Of a DNA stretch of 64,000 nt, positions 43,316-52,086 are shown in pieces. Source of the stretch: Actinomadura physcomitrii (GTDB lineage Bacteria; Actinomycetota; Actinomycetes; Streptosporangiales; Streptosporangiaceae); contig NZ_WBMS02000003.1 in the NCBI RefSeq assembly GCF_008923205.2, forward strand, positions 1-64,000, written 5' to 3'. The stretch's first letter is position 1; every line of letters begins with the position of its first letter. The notes below the pieces were generated by a model, which was not told where the DNA came from, ran no database searches, and saw nothing but the letters and a program-made list of their open reading frames with translations. Position numbers and translations under genes: made by a program.

Positions 43316-44565
43316 GTCTCCACCTGCCGCCGGCTCGCCCGCAGCACCGCGACGAAGAACGGGCCCCCGACGAACGCCGTCACCACGCCGAGCGGCAGCT
43401 CGCCCGGTGCGATCACCGTCCGGGCCACCAGGTCGGCCAGCTCCAGGAACGCCGCCCCGCCGAGCAGCGACAGCGGCAGCACCACCCGGTACGACCCGCC
43501 CGCCAGCCGCCGCACCGCGTGCGGCACCACGATCCCGACGAACCCGATCAGCCCGCTCACCGCGACCGCGCTCGCCGTCGCCAGCGACGCCGCCACCAGC
43601 ACCGTCAACCGGACGCGCGCCGCCGACAGGCCGAGCGACGCCGCCTCCTCGTCGCCCACGCTCAGCACGTCCAGCAGCCGCCCGTGCGCGAGCAGCACCA
43701 CCGTCGACACCAGCGAGTACGGTGCGACCAGCGCCAGCTGGTGCCAGTCCGCAGAACCGACCCCGCCAAGGATCCACGAGTAGATCCGCTGCAGCTCCTC
43801 CGCCTTCACCTGCTGCAGGAACGTCTGCACCGCCGACAGGAACGACGACACCGCCACCCCCGCCAGCACCAATGTCGCCGCCCGGTTCCCGCGCCCCGCC
43901 GCGCTGCCCAGCGCGTACGCCATCGCCACGCCCAGGATCGCGCCCGCGAACGCCGCGAGCGGCACCCCGTACCCCGGGTCGCCCGGCACCAGCACGATCA
44001 CCAGCGTCGCGCCGACGCCCGCGCCCGCAGCCGCGCCGAGCAGGTAGGGATCGGCCAGCGGATTGCGGAACACCCCCTGGTATCCCGCGCCGGCCATCGA
44101 CAGCATCCCGCCGACCAGCGCCGCCATCAGCACCCTCGGCACCCGCAGCTGGAACAGCACGTTCTCGTCGACGACGCTGAACCCGCTGTCGACGTGCACG
44201 AACGGGATCCGGTCGGCGAGCGCCTCCAGAATCCCGGTGACCGGCAGCCCGGCCGCCCCCACCACCAGGCCCGCCAGCAGCGACCCGGCCAGCAGGGCCA
44301 GCGCCACCGCCAGCGGCAGCGCCCGCAGCCGCCCCCGCACCCGGTGGTCGGCGTCCTTCCGCCGCCCCGCCGCGGCCCCTGTCCCGCGCGCGCTTTGCGA
44401 GCCGCGCACGGAGACGTCCTCGGTCCTGCCCGGGACGTCCTCCGCGTCCGGCGGGACGTCCTCCGCGTCCGGCGGGACGTCCGGGACGTCCTTCGGACGT
44501 GCGGGGACGGCCCCGGGCGCGTCCTTGGGGACGGCCGGGGACGGCTCGCGGTCGGGGGACGTCAC
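43312..44565 (-). CDS. btuC: Cobalamin ABC transporter permease (FecCD family)
   Basis: A 417-residue permease with an unusual 75-residue cytoplasmic extension (repeated DVPPDAEDVP units), then about ten membrane helices. FecCD signatures: RVPRVLMAALVGGMLSMAGA, GYQGVFRNPLADPYLLGAAA, GRGNRAATLVLAGVAVSSFL, WILGGVGSADWHQL and IGFVGIVVPHAVRRLAGGSY. GTG start at 44565. The extension is repetitive at DNA level and may be partly mis-started; a start near the first helix would still give a full permease. Partner of btuD and btuF. Confidence 0.88.
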   Translation of the reverse strand: MTSPDREPSPAVPKDAPGAVPARPKDVPDVPPDAEDVPPDAEDVPGRTEDVSVRGSQSARGTGAAAGRRKDADHRVRGRLRALPLAVALALLAGSLLAGLVVGAAGLPVTGILEALADRIPFVHVDSGFSVVDENVLFQLRVPRVLMAALVGGMLSMAGAGYQGVFRNPLADPYLLGAAAGAGVGATLVIVLVPGDPGYGVPLAAFAGAILGVAMAYALGSAAGRGNRAATLVLAGVAVSSFLSAVQTFLQQVKAEELQRIYSWILGGVGSADWHQLALVAPYSLVSTVVLLAHGRLLDVLSVGDEEAASLGLSAARVRLTVLVAASLATASAVAVSGLIGFVGIVVPHAVRRLAGGSYRVVLPLSLLGGAAFLELADLVARTVIAPGELPLGVVTAFVGGPFFVAVLRASRRQVET

Positions 44566-44590
44566 CGGCGTGCGCTCTGCGGGGCGGCGG

Positions 44591-45508
44591 TCAACGCGTC
44601 TTCTGCACCGCGTCGCCGATGGCCTTCACGAACTGCGGCAGGCGCGGGCCCCAGCGGGAGGCGAGGTCGTCGTCCAGCGGCACGACGCCGCCGTCCTTGA
44701 CGGCCTTGAGGTCGTTGAAGCCCGGCCGCTTGGCGAGCGCGGCGGCGTTCTGGCCGCAGCACTTGGTGTCCGCGAGGAAGATCAGGTCCGGGTCCTTCTT
44801 GACGAGGTACTCGCGGGAGAGCTGCGGGTAGCCGCCGCTGGCCTTGTCCGCCGCGTCCGCGACATTGCGCAGCCCGAACAGGCCGTACACCTGCCCGGCG
44901 AACGTCTGGGACGTCACGGTGTGCAGCTGGTTGTCCAGCTCGTGGTAGTAGGTGAGGCCCTTGCCCTTGGTGGACGCGGCGACCGTCTTCTGGATGTCGG
45001 CGCGCATCCCGTCGGTGACCTTCTCGGCCTCCGCCGCGTGGCCGGTGGCGAGCCCCAGGTCGGTGATCTCGTCGTAGGCGTCGTCGAGCTTGGCGGCGGC
45101 CGGTTCGAGCAGCACCGGGACCTTGACCTTCTCCAGTGCCTTGACGATGCCGTCCATGTCGTTGGACAGCACGACGAGGTCGGGCCGGTACTTGACGACG
45201 GCCTCGGCGTTCGGCTTGAAGGCCGACAGCTGCGTCCGGGGGGCGCCGGCCGGGTAGTCCGAGAGGCTGTCCACGGCGACGACCTGGGAGCCGGCGCCGA
45301 TGGCGAACAGGGTCTCGGTGTGCGTGGGGGACAGCGACACGATCCGCTTCGGGTGGGCCGGGACGGCCACCGCGCCGTTGCCGGCCTGGACGGTGACGGT
45401 CTGCGCGCCGCCGTCCGAGGACTTGGTCTCGCCGTCGCCGCCGCATCCGGCGGCGAGCGTCACGGCGGCGGTCACGATGGCCGCGCCGAGGACGCGCACG
45501 GGTCTCAC
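44591..45508 (-). CDS. btuF: Cobalamin ABC transporter substrate-binding lipoprotein
   Basis: A 305-residue extracytoplasmic binding protein. Signal peptide with lipobox LAAGC (cysteine about residue 22), then a TroA-like two-lobe fold: RIVSLSPTHTETLFAIGAGS, QVVAVDSLSDYPAGAPRTQL, YRPDLVVLSNDMDGIVKALE, LTYYHELDNQLHTV and KKDPDLIFLADTKCCGQNAA. GTG 45508 with AGGAGG 5 nt upstream is the start. It is the first gene of the operon, directly behind a cobalamin riboswitch, so the ligand is a corrinoid rather than a ferric siderophore. Confidence 0.92.
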   Translation of the reverse strand: MRPVRVLGAAIVTAAVTLAAGCGGDGETKSSDGGAQTVTVQAGNGAVAVPAHPKRIVSLSPTHTETLFAIGAGSQVVAVDSLSDYPAGAPRTQLSAFKPNAEAVVKYRPDLVVLSNDMDGIVKALEKVKVPVLLEPAAAKLDDAYDEITDLGLATGHAAEAEKVTDGMRADIQKTVAASTKGKGLTYYHELDNQLHTVTSQTFAGQVYGLFGLRNVADAADKASGGYPQLSREYLVKKDPDLIFLADTKCCGQNAAALAKRPGFNDLKAVKDGGVVPLDDDLASRWGPRLPQFVKAIGDAVQKTR

Positions 45509-45559
45509 AGGAGCCTCCTGGCTGCCGGGAAGCCGCGGCCCGTCATGACGGATCGCCCT

Positions 45560-45690
45560 TCCACGAGGTCGAGAGTCGTCGGCGCGCGCGGAGGCGACCT
45601 GGCTCGGCCTCTTCGACAGGGGCACCACAGTTGCGGGACAGCGCCGGGTTCGCACCGGACTTCGCTCCAGGGCGCGCTTGAAGTGCAACG
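45560..45690 (-). promoter_or_regulatory. Cobalamin riboswitch upstream of btuF operon
   Basis: Read on the minus strand: GAAGTCCGGTGCGAACCCGG, GCGCTGTCCCGCAACTGTGG and a downstream GCCGAGCCAGGTCGCC B12-box-like block, in the order expected for the AdoCbl aptamer. It ends about 60-80 nt before the btuF start. The peripheral stems are short, as in compact class II aptamers. Boundaries are approximate. Confidence 0.85.
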
Positions 45691-45725
45691 TTATCAGCCG
45701 CCTTATCCGGTTTCGCTCGGGGACC

Positions 45726-45770
45726 GGAGTGAAACCTCACTCCGCCATTGACGGAGTGAGACCTCACTCC
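45726..45770. promoter_or_regulatory. Twin operators before TetR/VOC operon
   Basis: GGAGTGAAACCTCACTCC (45726-45743) and GGAGTGAGACCTCACTCC (45753-45770) are the same 18-bp inverted repeat (GGAGTG-N6-CACTCC) with a 27-nt period, ending 14 nt before the TetR ATG. Autoregulation of the TetR gene is likely. Confidence 0.8.
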
Positions 45771-45784
45771 GTACAGTGGCCGGC

Positions 45785-46426
45785 ATGGAGGCCAAGAGCC
45801 GCCGGCGCGCCCCCGGGATGAGCCCCGAGCAGCGCCGCGAAATGATCGTCCGGACCGCCCTGCCGCTCGTCGCCGAGCACGGCAGCACCGTCACCACCGG
45901 CCAGATCGCCCGCGCCGCCGGCATCGGCGAGGCGACGATCTTCCGCGTGTTCGCCGACAAGGACGAGCTCCTCGACGCCTGCGTCACCGAGGCGCTGCGC
46001 ACCGACCACGTCCTCGCCGAGATCCAGGAGATCCCGCTCGACCAGCCGCTGGCCGGCCGGCTCGCCGAGGCCACCGCGGCGATCCAGGCCTACCTCGGCC
46101 GCATGGGCATGGTCCTCGGCGCCCTGCACGCCACCGGACGCCGCGGCCGCGGCTCGCACGGCGGCGGCGAGGCGGCCGACGCCGCGATCGACCGCGCGTC
46201 CGCCATGGCCCGCACGCGGGGCGCGCTCGCCGAGCTGTTCGAGCCCGACCGCGACCGCCTCCGGCTGCCGGTCGAGGAGACCGCCGGGATGTTCATGGGC
46301 CTGGTCTTCACCTGGAGCCGCCCGCCCACGGGCCCCGAGACCCCGGCGCCCTCGCTCGAGGAGTACCTGGACGTCTTCCTGCACGGCGCGCTCACCGGCA
46401 CGACCCCCGAAGGGAGCCCCGAATGA
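45785..46426 (+). CDS. TetR/AcrR-family regulator
   Basis: A 213-residue repressor: SPEQRREMIVRTALPLVAEH, STVTTGQIARAAGIGEATIF (helix-turn-helix), RVFADKDELLDACVTEALRT, then a helical ligand domain ending EEYLDVFLHGALTG. The ATG at 45785 is used. It overlaps the VOC gene by ATGA, so the two form an operon behind twin operators; a regulator coupled to a small glyoxalase-fold protein suggests response to a toxic metabolite or antibiotic (inference). Confidence 0.9.
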   Translation: MEAKSRRRAPGMSPEQRREMIVRTALPLVAEHGSTVTTGQIARAAGIGEATIFRVFADKDELLDACVTEALRTDHVLAEIQEIPLDQPLAGRLAEATAAIQAYLGRMGMVLGALHATGRRGRGSHGGGEAADAAIDRASAMARTRGALAELFEPDRDRLRLPVEETAGMFMGLVFTWSRPPTGPETPAPSLEEYLDVFLHGALTGTTPEGSPE

Positions 46427-46800
46427 CCATCACGCTCAACCACACCATCGTCACCGCCGCCGACAACGACGAGGCCGCGCGCTTCTTCGCCGCCGTCATG
46501 GGCCTGGACTACACCGGGCCCCACCCGCACGCCCGCCACTTCGTCCCGATCAAGGTCAACGGCGGCCTCACCCTCGACTTCATGACCGTCGCGTTCCCGC
46601 AGGGCCACCATCTGGCCTTCGACGTGGACGCCGCCACGTTCGACGCGGTCGTCGACCGCCTCGACGCCCGCGAGATCCCCTACGGGGACCAGCCCGCCCA
46701 CCCTGACAACGGCCGCATCGACACCGCCCATCCGCTCGGCGCCCGCGGCCTGTACTTCTCCGACTCCAGCGGCAACCTCTACGAGCTCATCTCGTCCTGA
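46423..46800 (+). CDS. VOC (glyoxalase/dioxygenase fold) protein
   Basis: A 125-residue vicinal-oxygen-chelate protein: LNHTIVTAADNDEAARFFAA, VMGLDYTGPHPHARHFVPIK, LAFDVDAATFDAVVDRLDA and RGLYFSDSSGNLYELIS. His (LNHT), His (HHLAF) and Glu (YELI) are in the metal-ligand positions. It may be a lyase, dioxygenase or binding protein; substrate unknown. Translationally coupled to the TetR gene. Confidence 0.88.
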   Translation: MTITLNHTIVTAADNDEAARFFAAVMGLDYTGPHPHARHFVPIKVNGGLTLDFMTVAFPQGHHLAFDVDAATFDAVVDRLDAREIPYGDQPAHPDNGRIDTAHPLGARGLYFSDSSGNLYELISS

Positions 46801-46831
46801 CGCGCCGCCGGACGGGCCCGGCGCGGGCCGG

Positions 46832-47743
46832 TCAACCGGCGAGCGACCTCAGCAACGCCCGGGTGCGGGTCCGGTCCTCGCCCGGCATGAACTCGCCCGC
46901 CACGAAGTCGGTGACCCCCGCTTCGGCCAGCTCCTCCAGCCGCGCGCCGACCGCGTCCTCGTCGCCGACGATGGCGAGGTCGGCGGGGCCTTCGGCGCCC
47001 TCCCGGTCCATCATCGCCCGGTAGGACGGCAGCGTCCCGTACACCTCGAACGCCTGCGCCGCGCGTTCGCGCGCCCGCCCCGGGTCGCCGGTGACGCACA
47101 CCGGCAGGACGCAGACGATCCGGGGAGCGGGACGTCCCGCCGCCTCGGCCGCCGCGGTGATGGTCGGCGCGATGTGGTCGCGGACGGTGGCGGGACCCGT
47201 CATCCACAGGACGGTCCCGTCGGTGCGCTCGGCCGCGAGCTTCAGCATCTTGGGGCCGAGCGCCGCGAGCAGCACCGGGACCCGGCCCTCGTCCGGGACG
47301 GTCAACCCGATCTGGCCGCGCAGGGTCTCCCCGGCGAACGAGGCGGTCTGATGGTCCAGCAGAGGCAGCAGTACCGAAAGGTACTCGTCCATGTGCCGCA
47401 GGGGTCGTCCGAAGTCGTACCCGTACATGTCCTCGATGACGACCTTGTGCGACAGGCCGATGCCGAGGGTCAGCCGCCCTTCGCCGAGGGCGAGCGCCAC
47501 CGTCCGCGCCTGCTGGGCCAGCGCGGCCGGGTGCCGCGGATATGTCGGCACCACGGCGGTGCCCAGCTCGATGCCCGGCACCCGGCTTCCCGCCACCGCG
47601 AGCGCGGTCAGCGCGTCCACGCCGAAGATGTTCGACATCCACGCCGAGGCGAAGCCGTCGTCGGCGGCGCGCCGCACGTCGTCGGCCAGCTTGCCGAGCG
47701 CGTCGGGACCGCCGCGCTCACCGAGGGAAACGCCGATGCGCAC
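46832..47743 (-). CDS. LLM-class F420-dependent oxidoreductase
   Basis: A 303-residue luciferase-like TIM-barrel protein: RIGVSLGERGGPDALGKLAD, FASAWMSNIFGVDALTALAV, IELGTAVVPTYPRHPAALAQ, GRLTLGIGLSHKVVIEDMYG and PVLLAALGPKMLKLAAERTD are the usual family blocks; VPTYPRHP is a common F420-binding type segment. Redox substrate unknown. GTG 47743 is preceded by AGGGAGG; an upstream in-frame ATG looks non-coding. Confidence 0.9.
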   Translation of the reverse strand: MRIGVSLGERGGPDALGKLADDVRRAADDGFASAWMSNIFGVDALTALAVAGSRVPGIELGTAVVPTYPRHPAALAQQARTVALALGEGRLTLGIGLSHKVVIEDMYGYDFGRPLRHMDEYLSVLLPLLDHQTASFAGETLRGQIGLTVPDEGRVPVLLAALGPKMLKLAAERTDGTVLWMTGPATVRDHIAPTITAAAEAAGRPAPRIVCVLPVCVTGDPGRARERAAQAFEVYGTLPSYRAMMDREGAEGPADLAIVGDEDAVGARLEELAEAGVTDFVAGEFMPGEDRTRTRALLRSLAG

Positions 47744-47791
47744 AAGGACCTCCCTGGTCTGCGTCCGTCCCGATCGTCGCACAGAACGTGA

Positions 47792-48439
47792 TCAAGGGCG
47801 CCGGGCGGGGTCGCGGGCGGCCCGGTCCCGCGCCTCCATGAAGAAGTCGTGCAGCGCCGTCGCGCCGGGCAGGAGCCGGACGGGCCGCGCCGCGCCGAAC
47901 GGGGCGTTCCAGAACGCCCCCTGCCTGGGCTCCCAGGGCCCCGCGTACGCGTACGGCTCGCCGAGGAAGCCGTCGCCGGGGGAGACGCCGTAGTTGACCT
48001 CGTCCAGCGTGAGGGCCAGGTCGAAGTGCTCGGGCCACAGCACGGGTGCGGCCCCCGGCGCGAACCGGACCAGGGCCTCGTGGCCCCGGGCGAAGCACTC
48101 CGCGATGTGGGCGGCGGCGCCCGCGTCGACGCCGAGCGTCTCGTCCGGTCCGACCCCGCTGCCGTCCTTGTAGACGCCCTGCGGCGCGCCCGCCTCGATC
48201 CCCGCCGCCGCGGCCAGCTCCAGGCACGTCGTGCCGTCCAGCGGGATGGCCCTGCCGCCCGCGACCAGCTCGGCGCCCGCCACCCGCAGCCGCGGCGCCC
48301 GGACGGTCCCGAACCCGCCCTCCGCCACGCGCAGCCGGATCGTCCCGCTCTCGCGGTGCTGCGGGCCGGCGAGCAGCAGCTCCGCGACACCGTGCAGCGA
48401 GCGGCGCGTCGTCCCGAGCGCATCCGGATCGACGGTCAT
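47792..48439 (-). CDS. Conserved hypothetical protein
   Basis: A 215-residue soluble protein of unknown function with a conserved-looking body: LDGTTCLELAAAAGIEAGAP, LWPEHFDLALTLDEVNYGVS, PGDGFLGEPYAYAGPWEPRQ, GAFWNAPFGAARPV and LHDFFMEARDRAARDP. The Trp-rich segment suggests a beta-rich ligand-binding fold, but no family is recognised. GGGGAG lies immediately before the ATG. It is upstream of the LLM oxidoreductase on the same strand (48 nt) and may be cotranscribed. Confidence 0.7.
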   Translation of the reverse strand: MTVDPDALGTTRRSLHGVAELLLAGPQHRESGTIRLRVAEGGFGTVRAPRLRVAGAELVAGGRAIPLDGTTCLELAAAAGIEAGAPQGVYKDGSGVGPDETLGVDAGAAAHIAECFARGHEALVRFAPGAAPVLWPEHFDLALTLDEVNYGVSPGDGFLGEPYAYAGPWEPRQGAFWNAPFGAARPVRLLPGATALHDFFMEARDRAARDPARRP

Positions 48440-48504
48440 CTCCCCATCCTTCGCCTGCGGTCCCCCATGACCGCCGTTCCCAGCCTCGCATCCCGCGGCG
48501 GGCG

Positions 48505-48897
48505 TCACAAACCGTCCGGATCCTGGTGCCGGGTCCCGTAGCGCTCCGCCAGGTCCCGGTCAGCGTCGGCCCACCGGCGGTGCCGCTCGGCCGACTCCAG
48601 ATGCGCGAGGGCCTCCTCGGGATCGACGGCCGCCAGGTCCTCCAGCCAGTCCGCCGCCCGGTCGTGAGCCCACGCCGAGGACAGCATCGAGCGCAGCGCG
48701 TACTCACCGGCGCCGCGGCGCGGCGAACGCCCGGTACGCGAACGCGACACCTCGCGGGCCCGCGGCCCGTTCGCCCGGCGCTCCGGACCGCGATCGCCCG
48801 CCCGGTCGTCCGGCGGGCGCTCGTTCGCCCGTCCCTGCGGCGCTCGCCGCGGCTCCTCGCGCGCCGTCAGGCGCAGCGCGCGCTCTTCGCCGCCCAT
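48505..48897 (-). CDS. Hypothetical protein, Arg-rich
   Basis: About 130 residues: an Arg/Pro/Gly-rich disordered N-terminus and an ordered helical C-terminus (YALRSMLSSAWAHDRAADWL, EDLAAVDPEEALAHLESAER, HRRWADADRDLAERYGTRHQ). The start is uncertain (ATG 48897 here, ATG 49002 also possible) since neither has a good ribosome site. The C-terminal helices have normal codon bias, so a real gene is likely, but no family is recognised. Confidence 0.5.
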   Translation of the reverse strand: MGGEERALRLTAREEPRRAPQGRANERPPDDRAGDRGPERRANGPRAREVSRSRTGRSPRRGAGEYALRSMLSSAWAHDRAADWLEDLAAVDPEEALAHLESAERHRRWADADRDLAERYGTRHQDPDGL

Positions 48898-49051
48898 ACC
48901 GGCCACTCCGACCCGCGAGCCCGTGGCTCCACCAGCGCCCCCGACACACCGGCTACCTACCCACCCGCCCGCACGTTCAGCCCCACCCGCCGCATCCGTC
49001 ACCGGGGGCGGGGTGGGCGGCCGGAGCGCGATGACCGATCATGGAGGGGTG

Positions 49052-49816
49052 GTGACTCCGGAGCCATTGACGCTTCAGGCCGCCGACGGTGTGCGGATCG
49101 ACGCGGGACACCTCGGCGGCGACGGCGACCTCTGCTTCGTGCTCGCGCACGGCTTCACCTGCTCGTGGCGGCAGCCCGCGCTGCGCCGCATCGGCGCGGT
49201 GCTCCACCGCCACGGCGGCGTCCTCGCCCTGGACCTGCGCGGTCACGGGCGGTCCGGCGGGCGCTCCACGGTCGGCGACCTGGAGGTCCTCGACGTGCAG
49301 GCCGCGGTCGCCGCGGCGCGCGCCCGGGGATACCGGCGCGTCGCCGTTGCGGGCTTCTCGCTCGGCGGCGCCGTCGCCATCCGGCACGCCGCGCTGCACG
49401 GCGCCGTCGACGCCGTCGTCTCGGTCAGCGCGCCCGCCCGCTGGTACTACCGCGACACCGTCCCCATGCGCCGCGTCCACTGGGTCATCGAACGGCCCCT
49501 CGGGCGCCTTGCCGTCCGCCTCGCGCGCGGGACGCGCATCGCCGCGAAGGGCTGGGACCCCGTCCCGGAGGCACCGCACGAGGTCGCCGCGCGCATCGCC
49601 CCCGTGCCGCTGCTGATCGTCCACGGGGACGCCGACGCGTTCTTCCCCACCGAGCACGGGCGGCAGCTGTACGACGCCGCGGGGGACCCGAAGGAACTGT
49701 GGATCGAACCGGGCTTCGGGCACGCGGAGGTCGCCGCGACCCCGGACCTCATCCACCGCATCGGCGCCTGGGCCGCCGCGTCCGCCATCGCGATGCGCCC
49801 CGACGCGGCGCTCTGA
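49052..49816 (+). CDS. Alpha/beta-hydrolase
   Basis: A 254-residue esterase/lipase-like protein. LCFVLAHGFTCSWRQPALRR gives the oxyanion HG motif, VAVAGFSLGGAVAIRHAALH the nucleophile elbow (Ser in GFSLG), LLIVHGDADAFFPTEHG the acid and PGFGHAEVAAT the catalytic His. Substrate unknown. GTG 49052 with GGAGG 5 nt upstream is preferred; ATG 49031 would add seven residues. Confidence 0.9.
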   Translation: MTPEPLTLQAADGVRIDAGHLGGDGDLCFVLAHGFTCSWRQPALRRIGAVLHRHGGVLALDLRGHGRSGGRSTVGDLEVLDVQAAVAAARARGYRRVAVAGFSLGGAVAIRHAALHGAVDAVVSVSAPARWYYRDTVPMRRVHWVIERPLGRLAVRLARGTRIAAKGWDPVPEAPHEVAARIAPVPLLIVHGDADAFFPTEHGRQLYDAAGDPKELWIEPGFGHAEVAATPDLIHRIGAWAAASAIAMRPDAAL

Positions 49817-49840
49817 CCCCCATGCCGGTGGTGCCGGCCG

Positions 49841-50530
49841 TCAATCCGGGCGGCGCTTGCCCTCCAGGCCGTCCACGAGGCTGCGCAGGCCGAACTCGAA
49901 GCGGTCGGTGAGGCGCGGGGCGAGCAGCTCGCCCGCGACCGCCACCAGGTCGGGGAAGCGCTCGGCGGGCAGGCCCTCCAGGTACCGGGACACCTCCGCC
50001 AGCCGGTCCCCGTTGTCCGGCCCCTTGCCGAACGCGATCTCCTGGACGGCGAACCCCGTCACGTAGAACATCAGCAGCAGGTACCCGTAGCCCGCCATGC
50101 GGTCGTCGAAGCCGGCGCGGCGCAGCATGCCGATCACATGGTCGGCGAGGCGCAGCCCGTTGGGGCCGAACGGCGGCCGCCCCGGCAGCAGGCGCGTCGC
50201 CGCCGGGTGCGCCAGCAGGACGCGGCGGAGGCCGAGGCCGATCTCGATGAGCCGCTCGTCCCAGGGCCTCCCGCCGTCGCCGTCCGGCAGCGGGCACTTG
50301 CCGACGACGGTGTCGACGAGCAGGTCGAACAGCTCGTCCTTGCCGCGGACGTGCCAGTACAGCGACGGCGACTTGATGTCGAGCGCCGTCGCGAGCCGGC
50401 GCATGCTGAACGCGTCGAACCCCTCCTCGTCCAGCAGCCGCAGGGCCGCCCGCACGATCTCCGCGCGGTCCAGCCGCGGCGCGGCGGACGTCTCCTCCCC
50501 GCGCGCGAAGCCGTGGCCGGGGCCGGCCAT
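49841..50530 (-). CDS. TetR-family repressor of the MFS exporter
   Basis: A 229-residue TetR protein of the tetracycline-repressor subgroup: RLDRAEIVRAALRLLDEEGF, DAFSMRRLATALDIKSPSLY, WHVRGKDELFDLLVDTVVGK and a TetR_C-like ligand domain (MAGYGYLLLMFYVTGFAVQE). Divergent from a DHA2-type exporter with three 13-bp operators between the starts, the classic TetR/TetA arrangement; it should be induced by a drug substrate of the pump. Confidence 0.92.
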   Translation of the reverse strand: MAGPGHGFARGEETSAAPRLDRAEIVRAALRLLDEEGFDAFSMRRLATALDIKSPSLYWHVRGKDELFDLLVDTVVGKCPLPDGDGGRPWDERLIEIGLGLRRVLLAHPAATRLLPGRPPFGPNGLRLADHVIGMLRRAGFDDRMAGYGYLLLMFYVTGFAVQEIAFGKGPDNGDRLAEVSRYLEGLPAERFPDLVAVAGELLAPRLTDRFEFGLRSLVDGLEGKRRPD

Positions 50531-50553
50531 CAGAGCATCTCCATGGCGCCAAT

Positions 50554-50606
50554 CTAGCAGTGCAAGGCTGTCCCTAGCACTGCTAGATTTCCTCTAGCAG
50601 TGCTAG
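50554..50606. promoter_or_regulatory. Three operators at exact 20-bp spacing
   Basis: CTAGCAGTGCAAG (50554), CTAGCACTGCTAG (50574) and CTAGCAGTGCTAG (50594) start at exact 20-bp steps, i.e. on the same DNA face. The last two are perfect 13-bp palindromes; the first has a degenerate right half. They fill the 88-bp spacer between the TetR and MFS starts. Confidence 0.85.
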
Positions 50607-50618
50607 GGAAGGAGTCGC

Positions 50619-52010
50619 ATGGTCGATCAGAGACCGGCCGCCGAGATCGCCGGCCACCAGGACCGGAGCGCCGGGTGGTGGCCTCTCGCCGCGATCGTCG
50701 CCGCCGTCTTCATGCTCATGCTGGACGCGACCGTGGTGACCGTCGCACTCCCGGACATGAGCCATGACCTGCACGCAGGCCTCGGCGACCTGCAATGGGT
50801 CATGAACGCGTACACGATGGCGATGGCCGCCTCCCAGTTCACCGCCGGAGCGTTCGCCGACCGCAGGGGACGGCGCCGCTCCTTCCTCGCGGGCGTCGCC
50901 CTGTTCGCCGCGGCGTCCGTGGCCTGCGGCCTGGCGCCCACCGCCGCGGCCCTCATCGCCGCCCGCGCCGTCCAGGGACTCGCGGGCGCGCTCATGTTCG
51001 CGACCACCCTCGCGCTCATCGCGCAGTGCTACACGGGACGGGCCCGCGGCGTCGCGTTCGGCGTCCGCGGCACCGCCGCCGGGCTCGCCGTCGTCCTCGG
51101 CCCCGTCGTCGGCGGCGCGCTCGTCTCAGCGCTCGGCTGGCGGTGGGTCTTCCTGGTGAACGCGCCGGTCGGCGCCGTCACCCTCGCCATGGGCGCCCGA
51201 TCGCTGCCGCGCGAGGAGACGCAGCCCGAACGGCGGCGCATCGACCTCACCGGGCCGTGCCTGCTCGCCGTCTCCCTCTCCCTCCTGGTCTTCGGTCTGC
51301 TGCGGGTCGAGGACCACGGATGGGGGAGCGCCCGGACCGGGCTCGTCCTCGGCGCTTCGGCGGTCGCGTTCGCGGCGTTCCTCGCCGTGGAGAGCCGCCT
51401 GCCCGACCCGATGCTCGACCTCCCGCTCTTCCGGGACCGCGCGTTCAGCGGCACGCAGATCGGGTCGTTCACCGTCCAGGCGAGCGTGTTCGCCCTGCTC
51501 GTCTACGTGTCACTGTGGTTCCAGGATCAGCTCGGCCTCTCCGCGCTCGAGACCGGGCTGTGCTTCCTGCCCCTCGTCGTCCCCATCCTCGTCGCCGGGC
51601 CGATCGCCGGCGCCGTCATGGACCGCCTCCCCAAGGGACCGCTCGTCGCGGGCTCGCTGGCGCTCCTCGGCCTCGCGATGCTGCTCATGCGCGGGCTGGG
51701 GCCCGGCTCGTCCTGGACCCACCTGGCCCCCGGCATGGCGCTGGCCGGCCTCGCGTGCGGGATCGCGCTGCCGACCCTCGGCGGCCTGGCCGTGGACGTC
51801 GCGGACCGGTCCCGGCTCGGCATGGCGTCCGGCGTCAACAACACCGTCATGCAGGTCGGCTCCGCCGTGGGGATCGCGGTGTACGGGGCGCTCCTGAGCG
51901 GGCACCGGGTGTTCACCGACGGGCTCGACGCCCTCTTCGCCACCGCGGCCGCCGTCGCGTTCTGCGGAGCCGTCCTCACCGCGGTTCTCCTCGCCGGAAA
52001 ACGGCTTTGA
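50619..52010 (+). CDS. MFS multidrug exporter (DHA2 family)
   Basis: A 463-residue proton antiporter with about 14 helices: LDATVVTVALPDMSHDLHAG (D1), FADRRGRRRSFLAGVALF (motif A), LIAARAVQGLAGALMFATTL (motif B) and LGPVVGGALVSALGWRWVFL (motif C). GGAAGGAG precedes the ATG. Controlled by the divergent TetR through three phased operators. The drug range cannot be inferred from sequence. Confidence 0.92.
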   Translation: MVDQRPAAEIAGHQDRSAGWWPLAAIVAAVFMLMLDATVVTVALPDMSHDLHAGLGDLQWVMNAYTMAMAASQFTAGAFADRRGRRRSFLAGVALFAAASVACGLAPTAAALIAARAVQGLAGALMFATTLALIAQCYTGRARGVAFGVRGTAAGLAVVLGPVVGGALVSALGWRWVFLVNAPVGAVTLAMGARSLPREETQPERRRIDLTGPCLLAVSLSLLVFGLLRVEDHGWGSARTGLVLGASAVAFAAFLAVESRLPDPMLDLPLFRDRAFSGTQIGSFTVQASVFALLVYVSLWFQDQLGLSALETGLCFLPLVVPILVAGPIAGAVMDRLPKGPLVAGSLALLGLAMLLMRGLGPGSSWTHLAPGMALAGLACGIALPTLGGLAVDVADRSRLGMASGVNNTVMQVGSAVGIAVYGALLSGHRVFTDGLDALFATAAAVAFCGAVLTAVLLAGKRL

Positions 52011-52086
52011 GCTGCGCTGACAGGAGGTTATCCACATTTTCGCGCGCCCCTTACGGGGCGCCGGCGGGGTCGGCATCATCGGTGGC

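Noticed and set aside
42542..45508. ABC transporter considered as a siderophore importer
   Set aside because: FecCD/TroA families allow it, but the cobalamin riboswitch and cbiZ in the same operon make corrinoid uptake far more likely.
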